21,067 bases of DNA, from positions 1 through 21,067 of the forward strand of contig JBOGIQ010000070.1 in NCBI GenBank assembly GCA_050742535.1. Direction: 5' to 3'. The stretch is from Gp6-AA40 sp050742535. GTDB lineage: Bacteria; Acidobacteriota; Vicinamibacteria; Vicinamibacterales; UBA2999. This document shows, piece after piece, positions 1 through 6,700 of the stretch (position 1 is its first letter; the number at the start of each line of letters is the position of its first letter). Under the pieces are notes generated by a model. The model worked only from the letters and a program-made list of their open reading frames with translations, ran no database searches and was not told where the DNA came from. The translations under genes and the position numbers were made by a program.

Positions 1-9
1 TGGCGAGCC

Positions 10-2220
10 TCAGTCGTCCGCCCAACTCGGCATCGCCGTCAGCATCGACACCTGGAGACCGCGCTTGTGTCCCCCGATGCACGCGACCAGCCGGTCGCCT
101 TTGTGGATGAGCAGCGCGCTCGGATGAGACTCGACAGAGCCAATCTGGACGTGCGCGACGGGGCCGGCCTTGAGGAGCGAGAGCTCGACCTCATCGCGAT
201 ACTGGAACACCAGCGAGCCGGGCTCGGGCACGGCCACCAGTCCCCTGGTGGCCGTGACGTCGCCGTTCGGACCGGCAGACCTGAGCCAGAGACGCAGCTT
301 CGAGCCGCACTCGATCATCAGCGCCGGTGAAGGCTCGAGCCCCAGCCGGCGAGTGAATGCGTTACTGAACGTCGTGGGGTTCCCAGATCGCGACAGTCGC
401 ACGAGCGCGCGGCGCCAGGCTGACACGCGTCCGCCGTAGATTTCCTGCACGGCGAGCGCCGTGTGTCGATCGCCGTCCTGCCCCCAGTGGTGCGCACAGC
501 GGTACGTGGTGGCCAGCCTCACCACTTCGTCCTTGACCCTCTCGCTGTCGCGGAAGCCCATGATGATCCCAATCTCGACTGCGACGGTGCCCGCGGGAAA
601 CACGTTCAGGCCGAGCATCGCCCGGCTTTGCGTGGTCGTGAACCGCAAGGACACGAAGCCGCCGAGCACGCCGCGCCACGCGTCCAGCACCTGGCGAACA
701 AAGTCGAGGTAGCGCGTCGACGTTGCATCGAAGAAGTACTCGAGGCCCCATACTTTTGGGCTGGCCTCGAAGTCGGCGAAGTATTGATCGTAGGTGGCGG
801 GTTCTTCCGGTGGCGGGCCCGACGTGACGTAGTACGAGCGATCGAACACGACGTGACCGGGTTGCTGTCCCTCGAACGCCTTACGCGCAATCGCCGCCCA
901 GATGTCGTTGTGCGAGGCCGCGAACGTGATCGCGAAGACACCAAGCGAGATCGGGTCGAAGGGGACGGGTGGAAGGAGCGGCAGGATCGGAGAGGCGACC
1001 GGGCCGAGCGCGAGCAGCGCCTGATTGAACGCGAGCAGGTGGAAGACGCCCGAAGCCGGATCGTTGAAGACCTGCTGTGCCAGCCGGATGATGTGTGTGT
1101 CCTTGCTGGCCATCGAGCGCGCGCGCAATTTCGGCCCTGCCCAGGTGATGTCGCGGACCGGTCTGTTCTGGTCGACCACTTCCCAACGCTGCGACACGTA
1201 CGCCACGTCGCGCGCGTACGGATCGATCGTGACGATGAGACCGCGCAACTCCGACGCGGGTTCCGGCCGCGATCCGACCGGCGTCGCCGGCGTGGGCAGT
1301 GGCGTCGGCAGTGGCGTGGACAGTGGCGTCGCGAATTCAGTTTGATACGACGCGGCGTCGCGCGCGGCGCGTTCCAGCCGGGAACGGATCGTCGTGCCCG
1401 AGCCCTCCCAGGCGCGCCGCGTTCGGTTCTCGCACAGTGCATAGCGGCGCGGCACCGCCAGCAGGTACGCGTAGTGGATGCCGAAGCGCCCGCACGCCAC
1501 CAGGGCCGAAAAGAACACGTCGTCGTCCCGAATGACTGAGATAGGGCCGGCCGGGTTGCGGGCATCCGGCGCCGCCAGCGGATAGGACTGGAACGATTGG
1601 TCGTCCGTCACGGCCCGCGAGCCGCCGCGCTCGATCCAGTACTCGGCCGCCCCGGCCCCGACGAGGTGGATCGCGCGCACCACTTCCGTGACGTCGGCGT
1701 GATCGAAGTCGCTGCCGTGCACGCCGGTGCCGAACGCGCCGCCGAGCCGCTGGCCCTGGCTGCCGCCGAGCGTTGGCATCGCGAATCCCATGCCCCACAA
1801 CCGTTGATTGAGCGTCGCGAGACGCGTGCCCGCGGTGGCCAGCATCAGCCGCGTGTCCGTATCGGATTCGGGAATGGCCTGCGGTCGCAGCGTGTCGATC
1901 AACATCTCGGGCGGCGTCTCGACGATCTGCCCGCCCGACAGGCGGCTCATCGACATGTCGACCAGGATCGGCCCCGCTCCGCCGCGCCGGTCGGCGAAGG
2001 CGGCGCCCGTGAACGACCACGCGGATCCGACGGCGTGGACCGACCGGCCGGCGTCCTCCGCCGTCTTCACGATCCACACGGTCTCCGCGATCGTGGTCGG
2101 GCGATACAGCGTGACGTCTTCGAGCGCGCGCTCGGGATCGTCGTTCCAGGGCGTCCAGCGCGGCAGACGCACGGTCCGCATCGACATCTGTGCCGCGGTC
2201 ACCGATCCGATGTCACGCAT
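10..2220 (-). CDS. FAD-linked oxidase (PCMH-type FAD-binding domain)
   Basis: Predicted flavin-dependent oxidase of 736 residues. The N-terminal third (about residues 40-205) reads as a PCMH/FAD_binding_4 fold: the RPTTIAETVWIV start and GSAWSFTG segment are followed by LGGSQGQRLGGAFGTGVHGS, the Gly-rich stretch with a GTGVHG motif found in the aldonolactone oxidase/cholesterol oxidase group, where the His often carries covalent FAD. The substrate cannot be told. The middle of the protein holds a Thr-Pro-Leu rich linker (TPLPTPLPTP, about residue 300). It is longer than the 400-600 residues usual for the family, so extra C-terminal sequence is present. The ATG at 2220 has no clear Shine-Dalgarno; an internal ATG at about 2187 is possible. 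It lies 13 bp downstream of the tail-fibre-like gene on the same strand, so the two are probably co-transcribed. The FAD domain is well supported; the role is unknown. Confidence 0.8.
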   Translation of the reverse strand: MRDIGSVTAAQMSMRTVRLPRWTPWNDDPERALEDVTLYRPTTIAETVWIVKTAEDAGRSVHAVGSAWSFTGAAFADRRGGAGPILVDMSMSRLSGGQIVETPPEMLIDTLRPQAIPESDTDTRLMLATAGTRLATLNQRLWGMGFAMPTLGGSQGQRLGGAFGTGVHGSDFDHADVTEVVRAIHLVGAGAAEYWIERGGSRAVTDDQSFQSYPLAAPDARNPAGPISVIRDDDVFFSALVACGRFGIHYAYLLAVPRRYALCENRTRRAWEGSGTTIRSRLERAARDAASYQTEFATPLSTPLPTPLPTPATPVGSRPEPASELRGLIVTIDPYARDVAYVSQRWEVVDQNRPVRDITWAGPKLRARSMASKDTHIIRLAQQVFNDPASGVFHLLAFNQALLALGPVASPILPLLPPVPFDPISLGVFAITFAASHNDIWAAIARKAFEGQQPGHVVFDRSYYVTSGPPPEEPATYDQYFADFEASPKVWGLEYFFDATSTRYLDFVRQVLDAWRGVLGGFVSLRFTTTQSRAMLGLNVFPAGTVAVEIGIIMGFRDSERVKDEVVRLATTYRCAHHWGQDGDRHTALAVQEIYGGRVSAWRRALVRLSRSGNPTTFSNAFTRRLGLEPSPALMIECGSKLRLWLRSAGPNGDVTATRGLVAVPEPGSLVFQYRDEVELSLLKAGPVAHVQIGSVESHPSALLIHKGDRLVACIGGHKRGLQVSMLTAMPSWADD

Positions 2221-2233
2221 GGCGTGCCTGTGC

Positions 2234-2845
2234 TTACACTCGTGTCTGGGCGCGCAGTTCGTCGAGCGCGCGTTGCTGGGCGATGGTGTAGAGCGTCAGC
2301 TCCTCGACCTTCTCGAGCAGCGTCATGAGCAGGCCCGTGACGTCGACGCCTTGTTCGGCAATCGCCGCCGCCGACGGAACTCCGGGCAGGTGACCGGCCT
2401 CCTCGATATACACCGCCAGCTCGGTCAGCGGCCGCAACCGGTACGACGCGTCGAACACGTGATCGGGCACCGAGATGGTCCAATCGTGGATTCTGATCTT
2501 GCCGTCGCTGCCGGTCAGCCGCAGCGTGGTATTGCCTTCGTTGTCGAACAACCTGATGTCTCCGCCGCGGCCCTTGCCGCCGTCGGCTTCCTTGCCGCCG
2601 AGCGCCAGTTGCGCGTCGCGCGCATCGAGTCTCGCGTGCGTGGCGCCCGTCGCGGAGGCGAGCGTGATCCGGCCGGTCACGCCGTTGCCGCCGAACGCGC
2701 CCACGGCGGTGTTCGTGATGATCGTCTGTGGCGTGGCACCCGGGAGGGGGACGGTGAACTGGAAGGACTCCTCCACGTCGGCGCTCAGCCTCACCGTCTC
2801 CTGGCCGTTGCGCTTGATGACCACACGATCGTTGAAGTCTGCCAT
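2234..2845 (-). CDS. Surface/tail-fibre-like protein with LPG(I/V)PSA C-terminal motif
   Basis: A 203-residue protein if translation starts at the ATG at 2845 (MADFNDRV), which has GGAG about 10 bases upstream; an in-frame ATG at 2878 would add 11 residues but has no ribosome site. The middle has Gly/Asp-rich strand-like repeats (LDARDAQLALGG, GDIRLFDNEGNTTLRL, GSDGKIRI) like those of fibre or trimeric surface proteins. The C-terminus carries a motif common after tail-fibre-like repeats in bacterial surface proteins: DHVFD..YRLRPL.EL..YI...GHLPGVPSA, then a heptad-like helix LLEKVEELTLYTIAQQ. In other proteins this tail often accompanies or resembles S74-type chaperone ends. No signal peptide is visible. 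It lies directly upstream of the FAD oxidase in one operon. Family resemblance is by eye; function is unknown. Confidence 0.7.
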   Translation of the reverse strand: MADFNDRVVIKRNGQETVRLSADVEESFQFTVPLPGATPQTIITNTAVGAFGGNGVTGRITLASATGATHARLDARDAQLALGGKEADGGKGRGGDIRLFDNEGNTTLRLTGSDGKIRIHDWTISVPDHVFDASYRLRPLTELAVYIEEAGHLPGVPSAAAIAEQGVDVTGLLMTLLEKVEELTLYTIAQQRALDELRAQTRV

Positions 2846-2990
2846 CGGCGTCGTCTCCGAGGCGGATAGTACATCCATCCGGGCCGGCGCTGAGGGCCTG
2901 ACGTGGGAATTAGTGAAAGCAGGCCACCGGCGGGCTCTGTTGAAAGAACGTTAGCCACTCCTATGACAGGCACTTGACTTCGCGCGTGGG

Positions 2991-3393
2991 CCGTCATCAT
3001 TCGTGCGGCATATGGGCTTCAGCCGTGGCAGATTGTAGATGCTCCATCGTGGGCCGATTCCGAGTTCTTCGACATAGCGGCGGTTTCGGATCGCGAACTC
3101 AAGGAGCCGAGGATGTACCGGGCGTGGAGTTCGCGCCACTTCAGCTCATGCTGCAGTCGTTGCTGGCGGACCGTTTCAATCTGCGCGCGCACTTCGAAGA
3201 GCGCCAGACGCAGGTCTACGCACTGGTACGCGAGGGTAAGGTGGATAAACTCACGCCGATCAAACCGTGCAGTGCTGACATGACACAGGCCTCAGCGGCG
3301 ACTTCGACATTAGTTTGAATTGGTCGCGAGACCCGGAAAGGCGTCGCGAGCATGCTCGTTATCGATTCCGTCGACCGCCCGACGAGCAACTGA
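2991..3393 (+). pseudogene. TIGR03435-family pseudogene, frameshifted and deleted
   Basis: Fragments of the acidobacterial TIGR03435 family occur in the correct order but in different frames. The first runs from 2991 (AVIIRAAYGLQPWQIVDAPS, then WADSEFFDIAA). After a shift near 3105 comes FAPLQLMLQSLLADRFNLRA with HFEERQTQVYALV, to about 3285. A third frame gives GDFDISLNW near 3295. A fourth gives the family's characteristic end, MLVIDSVDRPTSN followed by TGA at 3391-3393. The N-terminal signal peptide and the F(E/D)VASIKPN start are missing, and so are the stretches before GDFDISLNW and before MLVIDS. It is therefore a decayed copy, not a sequencing frameshift in an otherwise intact gene. 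It sits immediately upstream of the 42-bp repeat shared with the truncated TIGR03435 gene near 19.5 kb. Confidence 0.85.
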
Positions 3394-3424
3394 AAGAATT
3401 GCTTCGTCCGTTGCGGATCTTCGC

Positions 3425-3466
3425 GGCTTGTCACTAAACGTCGCGTCTTCTGCCGGTTAGCCCGAA
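3425..3466 (+). repeat. 42-bp repeat, copy 1 (matches 19531-19572)
   Basis: The 42 bases here match 19531-19572 at 37 positions with no gap; the inner 34 bases match at 31. The right end is the 10-base core TTAGCCCGAA, which also starts the 98-bp repeat at 16442. In the 19.5-kb copy, GCTAAACG and CGTTAGC near the two ends form an imperfect dyad with one bulged base; this copy keeps it less well. Read on the minus strand, both copies encode FGLTGRRRDV followed by a TAG stop, with only synonymous differences inside the ten codons. Confidence 0.75.
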
Positions 3467-3709
3467 CATCAGCTCGAGCAGGACCGGAGTGGTGCCGTAG
3501 TGTTCCAGCATCAGCTGCAGCGTCAACGGCAGCTGCGAGGCTTCCGATCGGCGGTCGAAATTCTGTCATCGGCCACGCTGATCGACATAGGATGCGATCT
3601 ACCAGCATGCGAAGGTCGATGCGGGGAGATCGCTTGACTGGCAGATCATCATGCGCCGATAGACCTGTGCCCGTAAGGTCATTGACTGCGCCGTCGCAGC
3701 CACGACGTT
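3467..3709. other. Intergenic remainder between the repeat and the RHS gene
   Basis: No convincing gene. On the minus strand a short open frame just before the repeat reads SQLPLTLQLMLEHYGTTPV and runs on into FGLTGRRRDV and a stop at the repeat, but it is interrupted by a TGA about 45 codons from its end. It may be the 3' remnant of an unrecognised gene. No clear promoter or Shine-Dalgarno was seen ahead of the GTG at 3710. Confidence 0.4.
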
Positions 3710-6700
3710 GTGCGCTCCTTGTGGTCCGCCGTGCCTGACGGCAGGGAGGCGACCGTAACGGTCCCGCCGGGCTCAAAGCCGTTCCCCTTCGAAGGAGACA
3801 CGTACGGCCCCGGATCCGAGTTGACGAGCTCGAACGATTGCCGTTTGGTGCGGTTCGTCCGGGCGGCGCAGGACGCCAACCCCGGCGCCGGGGTTGCCGA
3901 CCGCACACCCAACGCCTGGGAGGAGGTTCGCGCCGCGTGCCCGGCGGGGCCGAACGTGACGCCGGGCGCAACAAGCCAGACGCCGCCTGCGCCGCCGCCG
4001 CCCCAGGGCAACGCGGACTCGGCGGTGGCCCAGGGCGCGCCGGCGCCGACCGTCCCGCCTCTGTTGATGTCGACCCTTCCGCCCCTCATCCCGGAGCTGA
4101 TTCCGTCGCTCAGCGAGGAGCCGCGCCGGCCGCCGCCGGCACAGGTCGATCCGGCACAAGTGCGGGAGACGCCGCAATCGCCGAAGCTCGTCAGCGATCC
4201 GGTTGACATCTTCAGCGGCGCCTACTTCGCGAGCGAGATGGACCTCGAAGTCCCGAACACACTGCTGCCGCTGGCGTTCGTGCGCAGCTATCGCAGTGGC
4301 GTCGCAGTCTTCGGGCCGCTCGGCTGGAACTGGGATCACAACTTCAACCTCTACGTCCGCGAGCTCGCCACGGGTGATGTCGCGCTCTGGCGTTCACTGC
4401 ACGAGGACGTCTTCGTCTGGGACGGGGCGATGTACCAACCGCCGCGTGGCGTCTTCGAACTGCTCGAGAGGACCGCCGGACGGGCGGATGGATGGGCGCT
4501 GCGCGGGGTCCGCGGAACACTCATGCGGTTCGGGCGGCCGCCGGGATGGATCGACGGCGAGCGGATCCCACTCGTTGCGATCGAGGACGCCCACGGCAAC
4601 GCGCTGCGCCTCAGCTACGGCGCCGAGGACCGGCTCGTCGAGGTTCGCGACGACCATGACCGGTTCCTGCGACTCGACTACGACGACTGCGGCGTGCTGG
4701 ACGCCGTCTCCGATCACGCGGGGCGTCGCTACGTCTACGGCCACAACGAGGAGACGCTGCAACTCGAGTCGGTGACGACGCCGCCGACCACGGATCACCC
4801 CGCCGGCATCATCCGTCGTTACCACTACGCCGACCCGGCGTTGCCGCCGCAGCTGCGGCACAACATCGTCCGCGTCGAGGACGCCGACGGTCGGGTGTTC
4901 CTGGAGAACACGTACGACGAGGACCCGGCGTCGCTTGGGTTCGCCCGCGTCACCGAGCAGCTCTTCGGTGCGAACCGCTACCAGTACTGTTTCACGCCGC
5001 TGCAGTGGGTCCCCGCCGAGAGCGCCTGGGTCAACGTGGCCGCGGTGCAGGTGGAGGTGATGAACCCTGATTTCGGCGTCGAGACGTACACGTTCAACTT
5101 CCGTGGCGATCTGCTCGACGAGCGCTTCCGCCTGGTCAAGGATCGCTCGTACCGCGTGATCGCGATCGGCTACTCCTACGACGAGCAGGGAAACGTAACC
5201 GCGATCACCAGCCCCGGCGGCGGGCAACAGCTCGACTCCTACGACACGTTGCACCCGGATCCACGGATGCGCGGGCTGCTCCGGCAGCGTGAGCTGACCG
5301 CGGCAACCGGGTTCCCGGCGCCGAGCCGGATCGTCTGGCGTGGCCGCTACGACCCGGACTACGGATTGCTGACCGAAGAGATCTCCGAGCGTGGCGCCGT
5401 CACCCGTTATGTCTACGACTTCGACCTGACCCCGGGCGCGCCGGACAACAGCGGCAAGCTCAAGCGGATCGATTATCCGCTCACGACCCTGCCGGACGGC
5501 ACGACCCAGAAGGGGCAGACGATCTACGAGCACGCCGCCAACGGGCGCGTCACGGCGATCGAGCATCCCGACGGCACCCGCACCGAGTTGGAGTACGCGC
5601 CCGCAGGTCCCGACGGCGGACGGCTGCGGCGGCGAACGACGGACGCGAACGGCCTTGCCCTGGTCGAGTCGTACGAGTACGACGCCTTCGGGTACCAGGC
5701 CGTGACGCGTGATGCTCGCGGCGCGGGCACCGTCCGGACGTTGAACGCGCTCGGTCAGGTGGAGCGGATCACATTCCCGGCGGTGGACGGCGAGATCGCT
5801 GAGCAGCGGATCCGCTACGACTCGGACCGGAGGGTGGCAGCCTTCGAGCGTCCACGCGGCGAGTACGACGATCCGGTGCTGAACGGCCAGCCGATCGTCG
5901 ATCGCTTCAGTCGGGACGTGCTCGGCAACCCGGTGGAGTACGTGCTGGCGGCAAACACGGCGACGCCGCGGCGAGTCCGTTCGAAGTTCGACCATCGCGG
6001 GTTCCCCGTGCGGACCTTCACCCCTGACGGGACCCGGACCGACCGCGTCTACGACGAGCGCGGAAAGCTGATCGAGGAGACCGCGCTGGGCGCCGACGGC
6101 ACCCGCCGCACGAATCGCGACGCATACGACGCCGATGGCCAGATCACGCGGGTGACTGGCGCATCGGGCGCAGCCACCCGCTACGAGCACGACGGCTTCG
6201 GCAGGCTCAGCCGGGTGTTCGCGCCGAGCGGCACACGCTACGACCTCGCCTGGGACGCCGGCGACGTGCTGGAATCCGTCCGCGTGACCGGCGTCGATCA
6301 GGCCGGCGCCATGCGCCTCCTCGGCGAGACCCGTTACCGCTACGACGAGCGAGGGCGACGGACCCACGAGATCGCGCGCGCGTTCGATCGCGATCCGGCC
6401 GCGGCGATCAACGTGGTGTCGACATTCTTCCATGACGAGGCCGATCGGCTCTCGCGAACCGTCGATCATCGCGGCGCCCAGACGACCTACGCGTTCGATG
6501 GCGGCGGCCGCCTCGACTCGGTGATCGACCCCGTCGGCAACGAGGAGCAACGCGAGTACGACGCCAACGGCAACCTCACTCTGATTCGCCGGCGCGATCG
6601 TGAGCCAGACGGCACGATCTCTGTCCGCGTCGTGCGCCAGGAATGGGACGAGCGCAACCGCCTGAGCGCGACGATCCAGCCCGATGGCGCCCGCTCGACC

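Noticed and set aside
2951..3462. GTTAGCC at 2951 and 3456 flanking the pseudogene, resembling integron attC ends (GTTRRRY)
   Set aside because: The third variable base is C, not a purine. The only dyad seen near the 42-bp repeat spans about 30 bases, shorter than known attC sites, and no integron integrase is present. The core's recurrence is reported as recombination junctions instead.
3216..3974. 252-codon minus-strand open frame across the repeat and the RHS start
   Set aside because: It is Arg/Pro-rich without motifs, and crosses the TIGR03435 pseudogene end and the RHS N-terminus in antisense.
4394..6550. 718-codon open frame antisense to the RHS gene
   Set aside because: GC-rich coding DNA commonly leaves such antisense frames; the translation is Val/Arg/Ala-rich with no motifs, while the sense strand has clear YD repeats.
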